DNA from: Desulfuromonadales bacterium
GTDB lineage: Bacteria > Desulfobacterota > Desulfuromonadia > Desulfuromonadales > BM103
DNA length: 6,156 nucleotides
Reading direction: 5' to 3'
NCBI GenBank assembly: GCA_030640215.1
Contig: DAOWJU010000078.1
Location: 1-6,156, forward strand
The translations under genes and the position numbers were made by a program. Numbering within the stretch: position 1 is the first letter of the stretch; the number at the start of each line of letters is the position of its first letter. The notes beneath the pieces were generated by a model that saw only the letters and a program-made list of their open reading frames with translations, was not told the origin of the DNA and ran no database searches. Of this stretch, positions 1-6,098 are shown in pieces.

Positions 1-1443
1 GTTGTCATTATCGACAAGATGGGAGTTAATTCCATACTTCCGCAATTTGCGAGCAACCGTCGGTTGGCTCATCCCCAGCGCAGCAGCAATATCCTGTTGT
101 TTGCGATAACGCTTACACGCATCTGTCAGCACACGTTTTTCAACACTTTCCAGGATCTGAGCCATACTCATCTCTGCAGGCCAAGGCCCTGTAGAGACAC
201 CAGAATCAACATTTGTGCCGACGATAACATCCTGCGGGAGATCACTCACGTCGATGACCTCCGTATCGGACATCACCACCAGGCGCTCGCAGATATTCAT
301 CAATTCACGGACATTGCCCGGATAACGGTAATGCACCAGGACATCAAGTGCAGCAACGGTCAGCCGCCTTGGGATATTCAGACGATCAGAAAAATGGTCA
401 ATATACGAACGGATTAACGGCACGAGGCACTCTTTACGCTCTCGCAGAGCCGGTACAGTTAAGGGGATGACACTGAGGCGATAGAAAAGATCAGCTCGAA
501 ACTGCCCTGTCTCGACCAACTGTTCAAGGTTGCGATTGGTTGCGGCCAGGATTCTGACATCGACCTTGCGACTGGCAGTACTTCCCAGGCGGGTGACTAT
601 GCCATCCTCCATAAAGCGCAACAGCTTGACCTGAGAAGCAAGGGGCAGCTCGGCAACTTCGTCGAGGAGCAGAGTTCCTCCATCGGCCAGTTCAAGGTGA
701 CCGGGTTTACTAGCAACGGCACCGGTAAAAGCACCCTTTTCGTAACCGAACAGTTCAGCCTCGATCAGGGTTTCAGGAATGGCACCACAATTGATTTTGA
801 TAATGGGATTGTCTGCACGACGGGAATTTTTGTGGATCAAGTCTGCGACCAGGCCCTTACCCACCCCGGATTCACCGAGCAGCAGCACCGTAGAATCAAC
901 CTCGCTCAGCTTGACCGATAACTGCAGAGTTTTAACCATGTTGGGACTTCTGGCAATAATCGGTTGTGCGTCGAGATGCTCAAGCTGAAGTTCAAGAATC
1001 TGGTGGCGGAACTGTTCTCCAATCGCCTGCTGCTCTTCCAGCTCTCTTTGCAAGCGATCCGTTTCGGTAATATCTCTTTCGCTGACAACAACCCGAAACA
1101 CTTCACCGTTATCGTCAAAAACCGGCGTTGCTGTAGAGATAAGCTTCAAGCCGTAGCGGTTTTCCTGTAACAGGCTGACAACTTCACGCTTCTTAATCGC
1201 TTCAAGGGCAGCTGAAGGCAGGATGACGTAACCATCTTTAGCAACATCGAGATAATCGCGGCCGATCACCTTATCAGGAGGGGCATGGTTAATCCGGGCA
1301 GAAACCGGATTCATGTGGAGGATGCGACCGGAGCCATCACAGACAAAGAGACCATCCGATGACGATTCGATAATCGCATCAAGTTCCCGGGTCAGCTCTT
1401 CCAGTCCCGTGATTTTACCTGCAGAACTCACTTCCTTCGCCAT
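1..1443 (-). CDS. Sigma-54-dependent transcriptional activator, PAS-AAA+-HTH (3' end cut by window edge)
   Basis: This is an enhancer-binding protein that would use ATP hydrolysis to open sigma-54 RNA polymerase promoters. The frame is open from ATG 1443 to base 1 (481 residues, no stop), so it runs off the left edge. A PAS sensor spans about residues 18-125. A charged, probably coiled linker (about 120-160) joins it to the AAA+ domain (about 165-395). That domain carries Walker A GESGVGKG (190-197), an intact sigma-54-contacting GAFTGA loop (237-242), Walker B LLLDE (D261, E262), the arginine-finger region FRADLFYR (315-322) and sensor II PGNVREL (375-381). A TyrR/Fis-like helix-turn-helix lies at about 449-471 (MSQPTVARKLRKYG), so only a few residues are probably missing. 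There is no receiver domain, so it should be a one-component sensor with a small-molecule signal rather than phosphorylation. A GAGGGGG ribosome site (1448-1454) sits 4 nt before the ATG. The gene follows the cyclodeaminase-like gene by 34 bp and is probably cotranscribed with it. Class is certain; ligand and targets are unknown. Confidence 0.93.
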   Translation of the reverse strand, partial: MAKEVSSAGKITGLEELTRELDAIIESSSDGLFVCDGSGRILHMNPVSARINHAPPDKVIGRDYLDVAKDGYVILPSAALEAIKKREVVSLLQENRYGLKLISTATPVFDDNGEVFRVVVSERDITETDRLQRELEEQQAIGEQFRHQILELQLEHLDAQPIIARSPNMVKTLQLSVKLSEVDSTVLLLGESGVGKGLVADLIHKNSRRADNPIIKINCGAIPETLIEAELFGYEKGAFTGAVASKPGHLELADGGTLLLDEVAELPLASQVKLLRFMEDGIVTRLGSTASRKVDVRILAATNRNLEQLVETGQFRADLFYRLSVIPLTVPALRERKECLVPLIRSYIDHFSDRLNIPRRLTVAALDVLVHYRYPGNVRELMNICERLVVMSDTEVIDVSDLPQDVIVGTNVDSGVSTGPWPAEMSMAQILESVEKRVLTDACKRYRKQQDIAAALGMSQPTVARKLRKYGINSHLVDNDN

Positions 1444-1477
1444 ACAGCCCCCTCATAAACGACGTCTGGTTAAGACA

Positions 1478-2440
1478 TCAGGAGAGATCGACCTCTGTCC
1501 CCAGCCCCTGTTCTTTCGCTGCAGCAAAAACCAGCGCAGCCGCCATGGTGTCTTGCACAGCGATTCCAACAGACTTGAAGAAAGTGATCTGCTCATCATT
1601 TTCACGCCCGGGCTTGTCACCGTTAAGAATTTCGCCAAGTTCAGCATCAATCGACGCATTCGGGATAATGATGTCTCCCGCCTCTTCCAGGCAAGCTTCG
1701 CAAGAGTCAACCACGATCCTGGCGCGTCCAACGGCAACCTCATCAACCTCCCGCTTATCCGGAGTGAAGGTGCCGATGCCGGTGATGTGCGTACCGGGTT
1801 TGAGGTCGTTACCATCAAAGAGAGGGGTCGGCGAAGTGGTCGCGGTCAGGACAATATCGGCAACCTGCACGGCTTCGCGCGGGGTCCGGCCAAGCACAAC
1901 CTCGGGAGCATTCGGCCAGGTGGCAACCTCATCAGCCAGACGCTTTGCTGATTCCTCAAAGTGATCAATGATGCTGACTTCTTCGATCTTACGAACTGCG
2001 AGCACCGCTTGCAATTGTGTCCTCGCCTGTACTCCAGCTCCAAACAAGGCCACGTTTTTAGCGTCCTTGCGCGCCAGCACATCAGCCGCAGCGCCGCCAC
2101 CGGCACCGGTACGGATCGCGGTAAGGCTGCTGCCATCCATCAACGCCAGCGGAAAGCCGGTCTCGGGGTCGAGAACCATGACGGTTGCTGAAATGGTCGG
2201 CAGATTCTGCTTCGGATTGTCTTCGTAAATAGAAATGATCTTGACGCCGAGATTCTGGCTGTCGTGCAGGTAGGCCGGCATCAGCAGACTGACACCCTTT
2301 TCAGTCTGCACATGGGTACGCAGAGGGACCGTCGAGCGTCCCGTAGAAAACTGCACATAGGCCTGTTTCATTGCCTCAATTGCTTTCGGCATCGGTAACG
2401 CCGCTTTGACATCAGCAGCTGCAAGTATTCTGATTTTCAT
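1478..2440 (-). CDS. Ornithine cyclodeaminase / mu-crystallin family protein (probable imino-acid or keto-acid reductase)
   Basis: A 320-residue NAD(P)-dependent family member of typical length. Family hallmarks are the substrate-side R41 and K67, the block MDGSSLTAIRTGA (101-113, with R110) and the Rossmann dinucleotide loop GAGVQAR (134-140). Members include ornithine cyclodeaminase, archaeal-type alanine dehydrogenase, pyrroline-2-carboxylate/ketimine reductases and the EutC protein of ectoine utilisation. At the position where true ornithine cyclodeaminases have an Asp in a G-D-C-P-G-K-type loop, this protein has GTFTPDKREVD (223-233). That makes a reductase/dehydrogenase more likely than ornithine cyclisation, and I give no symbol. 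The ATG at 2440 is chosen because AGGAG (2448-2452) lies 7 nt upstream. The same frame stays open to 2527, but that extension is encoded by inserted repeat DNA. The gene is followed 34 bp later by the sigma-54 regulator. Next to a serine-dehydratase-type enzyme, reduction of the resulting imine or keto acid is a reasonable inference. Confidence 0.9.
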   Translation of the reverse strand: MKIRILAAADVKAALPMPKAIEAMKQAYVQFSTGRSTVPLRTHVQTEKGVSLLMPAYLHDSQNLGVKIISIYEDNPKQNLPTISATVMVLDPETGFPLALMDGSSLTAIRTGAGGGAAADVLARKDAKNVALFGAGVQARTQLQAVLAVRKIEEVSIIDHFEESAKRLADEVATWPNAPEVVLGRTPREAVQVADIVLTATTSPTPLFDGNDLKPGTHITGIGTFTPDKREVDEVAVGRARIVVDSCEACLEEAGDIIIPNASIDAELGEILNGDKPGRENDEQITFFKSVGIAVQDTMAAALVFAAAKEQGLGTEVDLS

Positions 2441-2462
2441 TGTCACTCTCCTGGGGAGTTTA

Positions 2463-2470
2463 AAATCATA
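2463..2470. repeat. 8-bp target-site duplication, left copy
   Basis: AAATCATA directly abuts the GTAACT end of the 177-bp element and is repeated exactly at 2648-2655 on its other side. A perfect 8-bp direct repeat exactly flanking terminal inverted repeats is the expected scar of IS66-type transposition. Confidence 0.82.
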
Positions 2471-2493
2471 GTAACTGTTCAGTTTACGAACAA
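2465..2493 (-). promoter_or_regulatory. Possible hybrid sigma-70 promoter for the cyclodeaminase-like gene and regulator
   Basis: On the minus strand, TTGTTC (2493-2488; 3 of 6 matches to the -35 consensus) is followed after exactly 17 nt by TATGAT (2470-2465; 5 of 6 matches to the -10). The 17-nt spacer is the outermost 17 bases of the inserted element, and the -10 lies wholly in the duplicated target site. Transcription would start around 2458, leaving a leader of roughly 20 nt that includes AGGAG before the ATG at 2440. The weak -35 makes this a prediction only. Confidence 0.45.
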
Positions 2494-2500
2494 AACCTCT

Positions 2501-2596
2501 GGACACGGATAAGAATCTGATGAACACGGATCAAACAAAGTCTAACACCTTGAGGTCTTGCCCCTAAATCCGTGTTAATCCGTGCAATCCGTGTCC
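2501..2596. repeat. Palindromic ATCCGTG-heptamer array
   Basis: The outer arms GGACACGGAT (2501-2510) and ATCCGTGTCC (2587-2596) are perfect 10-bp inverted repeats. The inner arms AACACGGAT (2523-2531) and ATCCGTGTT (2568-2576) are perfect 9-bp inverted repeats. A further ATCCGTG at 2578-2584 gives three direct copies with 10- and 9-bp spacing in the right arm. The left arm has two CACGGAT copies and a degenerate middle. The 36-bp centre (2532-2567) shows only a small ACCT/AGGT palindrome. Similar ATCCGTG strings are, from memory, widespread intergenic repeats in several bacterial phyla. Confidence 0.85.
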
Positions 2597-2608
2597 TGTT
2601 TATCCTTT

Positions 2609-2647
2609 AAAAAAACGGTAACTATTCAGCACAATCTGAATAGTTAC
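2609..2647 (-). terminator. Intrinsic terminator after the serine dehydratase-type gene
   Basis: On the minus strand, GTAACTATTCAG, a 6-nt loop and CTGAATAGTTAC form a perfect 12-bp stem (2647-2618). It is followed by CG and a run of seven Ts (2615-2609). The hairpin begins 23 nt after the dehydratase stop codon. The stem is AT-rich (4 G/C of 12 per arm), so strength is uncertain. In the opposite direction no T-run follows it, so it should act only on leftward transcription. The hairpin is also the right end of the inserted element. Confidence 0.65.
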
Positions 2648-2655
2648 AAATCATA
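2648..2655. repeat. 8-bp target-site duplication, right copy
   Basis: AAATCATA directly follows the CTGAATAGTTAC end of the element and is identical to 2463-2470. Removing the element plus this copy restores a plausible 45-bp spacer between the flanking genes. Confidence 0.82.
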
Positions 2656-2670
2656 TAGAGTATCTACAAC

Positions 2671-4239
2671 TTATGCGTCTTTCTTCTGTTTCAGCTTTTC
2701 TTCAATCGCCCGCGAGGTTTCGGTTATGGACAACCCCCCCAGGCCGGTACAACGCAAGGTATGCGGCAGACTCCTGCCTACCTGGTCCATGGCCACCAGG
2801 ACTTCGTCGAAGGGGATCAGGTGATCGAATCCGGCCAGCGCCATATTCGCCGCAGAAAGTGCGTTGGCCGCGGCCATTACGTTCTTACCCAGACAGGGCG
2901 CTTCAACCCGATTGGCAATCGGGTCGCAGATCATACCGAAGCTCGACTGCAGGGCCATGGAAGCGGCAGCAATGGCCTGCTCCAAGCGACCGCCCGCCAA
3001 GGTCACCAGTCCGGCAGCAGACATGCCGGACGCAGAGCCACATTCAGCCTGACAGCCACCGATTTCAGCCGAGAAGGTCGCCTGCCGGGCAATAAAAACA
3101 CCGATCACCCCCGCGGCGAGCAACGCCTTAACCACCTCATCCTTGCCTACTCCCAGGAAGTCGGCAGTGGCCAGGCAACTCCCCGGCAGAACACCACATG
3201 AGCCTGCCGTAGGCGCAGCAACCACCATTCCCATGGCGCTCTTGCTTTCCATAGTTGCGGTCACAGCCAGGATAATCGAGTTAAGAACACCCGCGTCAAG
3301 CAACGCCCCCTGCTCCATCAACTCTTGGTACTTACCGGACTGCCAACCCAGGATACGATCATCGTATTCTGTCCCGGCGAGGCCAATATCTATGGCACGG
3401 CGCATAACCCCTGCGATCTCGCGCATTTTCTCGAAGACTTCGGATTCAGCGAGTCCGCCTCGGGCGCTCTCATATTTGAGCGCCAACTCCCAGAGGTCCA
3501 GGGAGTGCTGTTCGCCATAATCCAACATTTCCTGATATGTCAGGAACGGCAGCTGCTCCTCTTCCATGGCAAGCACAGGCATAACCGGCTGAATCGTTCT
3601 CACCGGCAAATGTTCGAGCTGGTCCTTCAATGGCGCCAGGAGTATTGCGGCATCTGATTTTCCCTGCAGCTGCACAATCGTGAACCCGGCATGACTGTTG
3701 AATTTGAGTTTTTCGTCGATCAAGAGACGTTCGAGCAGAGTCAGCACGCCCATGTCGCTCTGGCTGAGAAAGATGAGCGTCTCATGCCGGTCACCAAGTA
3801 TTGTAATCGGGACGTCATCGATCGAAAGGACTTCGATCATGCCACCACCGGTGGAAAGTGCCACCAGTTTGCGTGTCTCACCACCGCTCTGCAAAGTCAG
3901 TCGATAGGTGTTCGGATGGCTATCGCCAAATTCACCAATACGCACTTCGGTGATGACACCGGCAGCGTGTAGAACCTTCCCGGATTCAGCGAGTCGTTCA
4001 TTGGTGGCGTCCCAACCGAGCAGACCGCCCCACAAGCCTATGCCACTGCCCTGAGCATCAAAGGTCGTTGCCAGCGAGCCCTGTGCATCACATTCAACCA
4101 GCACCTCATCGATGGAGCCAGCCATCAAGTCTCTGGCGATCAAGCCGATGCGTAACGCTGCGGCGCAATGCGAACTGGAGGGACCTCTCATAACAGGTCC
4201 GATGACATCGTTGAATATACTTGGGTGCAGGTTACTCAT
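2671..4239 (-). CDS. Iron-sulfur-dependent L-serine ammonia-lyase-type enzyme, fused beta-alpha chain
   Basis: A cytosolic enzyme of the [4Fe-4S] L-serine dehydratase family (serine to pyruvate plus ammonia), 522 residues on one chain. The N-terminal beta-type domain carries GPSSSHC (19-25) and the EFGDSHPNTYR segment (103-113). The C-terminal alpha-type domain holds APTAGSCGVLPG (342-353), GGCQAECGSASG (394-405) and CDPIANRVEAPC (438-449). C396, C438 and C449 match the three conserved cluster cysteines, leaving one iron free to bind substrate. It is longer than E. coli-type SdaA (about 455), with an extended mid-region. The C-terminal cysteine known from the Legionella enzyme is absent (chain ends KKDA). 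GGAG (4248-4251) lies 8 nt before the ATG. The 82-bp gap back to the reductase gene shows no convincing terminator or promoter, so it is probably in the same operon. Substrate may be serine or another beta-hydroxy amino acid. Confidence 0.93.
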   Translation of the reverse strand: MSNLHPSIFNDVIGPVMRGPSSSHCAAALRIGLIARDLMAGSIDEVLVECDAQGSLATTFDAQGSGIGLWGGLLGWDATNERLAESGKVLHAAGVITEVRIGEFGDSHPNTYRLTLQSGGETRKLVALSTGGGMIEVLSIDDVPITILGDRHETLIFLSQSDMGVLTLLERLLIDEKLKFNSHAGFTIVQLQGKSDAAILLAPLKDQLEHLPVRTIQPVMPVLAMEEEQLPFLTYQEMLDYGEQHSLDLWELALKYESARGGLAESEVFEKMREIAGVMRRAIDIGLAGTEYDDRILGWQSGKYQELMEQGALLDAGVLNSIILAVTATMESKSAMGMVVAAPTAGSCGVLPGSCLATADFLGVGKDEVVKALLAAGVIGVFIARQATFSAEIGGCQAECGSASGMSAAGLVTLAGGRLEQAIAAASMALQSSFGMICDPIANRVEAPCLGKNVMAAANALSAANMALAGFDHLIPFDEVLVAMDQVGRSLPHTLRCTGLGGLSITETSRAIEEKLKQKKDA

Positions 4240-4321
4240 GCCAATTGCTCCGTACTGGAGGGATAGTTCAGATCAAGGAGCACAGAGGCTCAGGAAGGAG
4301 ATCTAAGAGGTCGATCACAGC

Positions 4322-5323
4322 TTAAGCTATCTGCATCTTCATCCAGGGTGCTGAATTGTGGAAATCAGAGACGGCACTGCCCGGCGGAACCAGTTCATCA
4401 CAGGCCTCTCGAACGTGGTCAGTGAGCTTCATATCCATTACTGGTAGAAAGTGCTCAAGCTGCTCCAGTGTACGTGGGCCGATCAGCGGGGCCGTGATTC
4501 CAGGTTGATCTTTGACCCACAAAACCGCCAGTTGGGCAGGAGAGATGCCGCTCTCTTTTGCTAACCTTACAAACTGGTTGCCAACTTCAATGCCACGCAC
4601 GGTGACCCTTTCTGCATAGATTCCGCCACGCAGAGTGGCTCGCGAATCAGTCGGCGCATTTTCGGCATCAGCATATCGTCCGGCCAGGATACCCATGGCC
4701 ATTGGAGACCAGGGGAGAATACCCATCTGGTGTTCCTGGCACATCGGCACCATTTCGTTCTCAATGCGTCGGTCCAGCAGGTTATAGGGTGGCTGTTCCG
4801 AGACGAAGCGAACATAGCCCTTCAACTCGCTGACCATGATTGACTCCATCGCCTTCCACGCCGGGGTCGTGGAACAACCGACATAGCGGACCTTGCCCTG
4901 GCGCACCAGGTCGGTCAGTGCACTCAAAGTTTCTTCAATCGGCAGTTCAAAAGAAGGGCGATGCAACTGGTAGAGATCGACATGGTCAGCCTGCAGACGA
5001 CGCAGGGAGTCTTCACACGCCTTGATCAGGTGTAAACGGGAATTACCGCAATCATTCGGGCCGGGACCGGTCGGGTAATGCACCTTGGTAGCAATCATGA
5101 CCTGATCACGACGACCATTGGCCGCAAGGGCACGGCCGATGATCCGTTCGCTCTCACCCTTGGCGTAGCTGTTGCTAGTATCAATCAGGTTGATACCGGC
5201 GTCCATGGCACGGTCGATAATGGCTATCGATTCAGCCTCTGGAGTGGGATTGGCAAAGTTATCAGACCCGAGACAGAGCGGAGCAACCTTGACGCCGGTC
5301 CTGCCCAGAATACGGTATTCCAT
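4322..5323 (-). CDS. Aldo/keto reductase
   Basis: A 333-residue soluble NAD(P)H-dependent oxidoreductase with the (beta/alpha)8 barrel signature. The catalytic tetrad is visible: D48 and Y53 ([10 protein letters not shown]), K80 (ATKVHY) and H121 (LYQLHRP). Further family marks are KVRYVGCS (144-151), [11 protein letters not shown] (175-185), [11 protein letters not shown] (203-213) and a cofactor-phosphate loop, [11 protein letters not shown] (281-291). It resembles the YajO/Tas-like branch more than the short aldose reductases. The start is the ATG 7 bp after the stop of the upstream dehydrogenase, whose stop lies within the AGGTAGGGG ribosome-binding region, so translation of the two is likely coupled. 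Paired with a short-chain dehydrogenase it could oxidise or reduce a hydroxyl/carbonyl intermediate of the same pathway. Substrate cannot be assigned. Confidence 0.92.
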   Translation of the reverse strand: MEYRILGRTGVKVAPLCLGSDNFANPTPEAESIAIIDRAMDAGINLIDTSNSYAKGESERIIGRALAANGRRDQVMIATKVHYPTGPGPNDCGNSRLHLIKACEDSLRRLQADHVDLYQLHRPSFELPIEETLSALTDLVRQGKVRYVGCSTTPAWKAMESIMVSELKGYVRFVSEQPPYNLLDRRIENEMVPMCQEHQMGILPWSPMAMGILAGRYADAENAPTDSRATLRGGIYAERVTVRGIEVGNQFVRLAKESGISPAQLAVLWVKDQPGITAPLIGPRTLEQLEHFLPVMDMKLTDHVREACDELVPPGSAVSDFHNSAPWMKMQIA

Positions 5324-5330
5324 AAGTCCC

Positions 5331-6077
5331 CTACCTGGCTGTAAACCCTGCGTCGACGTTAATCATCGCGCCGGTCATATAGCTTGCGGCATCTGACGAC
5401 ATGAAAAGAACAACTTGAGCAATTTCGACCGGCTCGGCCAATCGCCCCATCGGTACGGAATCGGCCAAAGTCTGCATCATTTCGGCAGTCACCGGTCCGG
5501 AACGCTCGGAAGTCAGCATCGGTGTATTGACCTCACCAGGACAAACCGCGTTGATCCGGATACCGTCCTTAACGTGATCCAGAGCCATCGCCCGGGTAAT
5601 CTGGTGGACAGCACCCTTCGAAGCACAATAGGCCATAACGCCAGCCGCCCCGACTTCTCCCCAGATTGAGCCAAAGTTCACAATACACCCTGAACCCTGC
5701 TCTTTCATCACGCCAACAGCTGCGCGACTCATGAAGAACACGCCGTTGACATTGACGTTCATAACCCGTTGCCACTCTTCATCTGACGTTTCCAGGCCAT
5801 CGGCACGGACAATAATTCCTGCAGCGTTGACCAGAATATCCAGACGGCCATAACGCTCCAGAGCGATGGCCACTGCATTTTTACAGAAAGCAGAATCGCT
5901 GACATCACCAATGACAGGAGGGTCGCAAGCGATCTCAGCGGCGATCTTCGCAGCCAGTTCTGCGTTGCGATCAACGATGACAACTTTTGCACCGGCAGCT
6001 CTAAATTCATGGACTGTTGCGGCGCCCATCCCTGAAGCCGCGCCAGTAACCAAAGCAACTTTACCTGCAAAATCCAT
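5331..6077 (-). CDS. Short-chain dehydrogenase/reductase (classical SDR, probably NAD-dependent)
   Basis: A 248-residue classical SDR of normal length. The cofactor loop is TGAASGMG (11-18) and the acidic D36 ending strand 2 (VIVDR) favours NAD(H) over NADP(H). NAAG lies at 84-87. The catalytic set is N109, S137, Y150 and K154 (YCASK), followed by the CPGEVNTPM loop and a C-terminal MINVDAGF strand. I take ATG 6077 as the start rather than TTG 6080, because AGGAG (6086-6090) is 8 nt from the ATG but only 5 nt from the TTG. The family spans 3-oxoacyl-ACP reductases and many sugar, polyol and hydroxy-acid dehydrogenases. Lack of other fatty-acid genes and tight linkage to the aldo/keto reductase point to catabolic alcohol/carbonyl chemistry. 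Substrate unknown. Confidence 0.93.
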   Translation of the reverse strand: MDFAGKVALVTGAASGMGAATVHEFRAAGAKVVIVDRNAELAAKIAAEIACDPPVIGDVSDSAFCKNAVAIALERYGRLDILVNAAGIIVRADGLETSDEEWQRVMNVNVNGVFFMSRAAVGVMKEQGSGCIVNFGSIWGEVGAAGVMAYCASKGAVHQITRAMALDHVKDGIRINAVCPGEVNTPMLTSERSGPVTAEMMQTLADSVPMGRLAEPVEIAQVVLFMSSDAASYMTGAMINVDAGFTAR

Positions 6078-6085
6078 CAAACTTT

Positions 6086-6090
6086 CTCCT
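6086..6090 (-). promoter_or_regulatory. Ribosome-binding site deciding the dehydrogenase start
   Basis: AGGAG on the minus strand, 8 nt upstream of ATG 6077. This spacing supports the ATG over the in-frame TTG one codon earlier. Confidence 0.8.
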
Positions 6091-6098
6091 CTATAGAT

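Larger units (their letters stand above)
2471..2647. mobile_element. IS66-type MITE-like element, 177 bp, non-coding
   Basis: The ends are inverted repeats: GTAACTGTTCAG at 2471-2482 and CTGAATAGTTAC at 2636-2647, matching 11 of 12. Both are immediately flanked by AAATCATA. As known for the family, IS66 elements start with GTAA and make 8-bp target duplications. No transposase frame fits in 177 bp, so it would have to be mobilised in trans. Inside are a nested palindromic ATCCGTG array (2501-2596) and, at the right end, a second direct-orientation copy of the end motif (2618-2629) that turns that end into a perfect hairpin. The left end can also fold, imperfectly (GTAACT/AGTTTAC with one bulged T). 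It separates two genes that otherwise would be 45 bp apart. I infer a MITE from structure alone; copy number elsewhere in the genome is unknown. Confidence 0.8.

Noticed and set aside
19..417. 132-codon plus-strand open frame
   Set aside because: Antisense to the HTH and AAA+ C-terminal region of the regulator; low-complexity His/Arg-rich shadow translation.
1313..1951. 212-codon plus-strand open frame
   Set aside because: It runs antisense across the regulator start and the OCD-like gene, both strongly supported, and its translation shows no recognisable domain.
2441..2527. In-frame 29-codon N-terminal extension of the OCD-like protein
   Set aside because: It would be translated from the inserted element and target duplication. 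The family starts at the MKIRIL-type N-terminus, and AGGAG sits 7 nt before ATG 2440.
2568..2596. Three short direct ATCCGTG repeats as a possible CRISPR
   Set aside because: Units are 7 bp with 2-3 bp between them and form part of a palindrome. There are no unique spacers of CRISPR length and no cas genes.
2580..2600. Sigma-54 promoter-like GG...GC (GGACACGGATTGC) on the minus strand
   Set aside because: GG and GC are 9 nt apart instead of the required 10, and the match lies in the repeat array.
2582..2824. 80-codon plus-strand open frame spanning the element's right part
   Set aside because: It crosses the hairpin and runs antisense into the dehydratase C-terminus; no domain and no ribosome site seen.
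4240..4321. Possible terminator or attenuator between the aldo/keto reductase and dehydratase genes
   Set aside because: Only 4-5 bp stems with long loops and no T-run. Two AAGGAG hexamers on the plus strand are the only repetition, and they are too short to interpret.
6077..6080. TTG start one codon upstream for the short-chain dehydrogenase
   Set aside because: Spacing to AGGAG is only 5 nt, versus 8 nt for the adjacent ATG.
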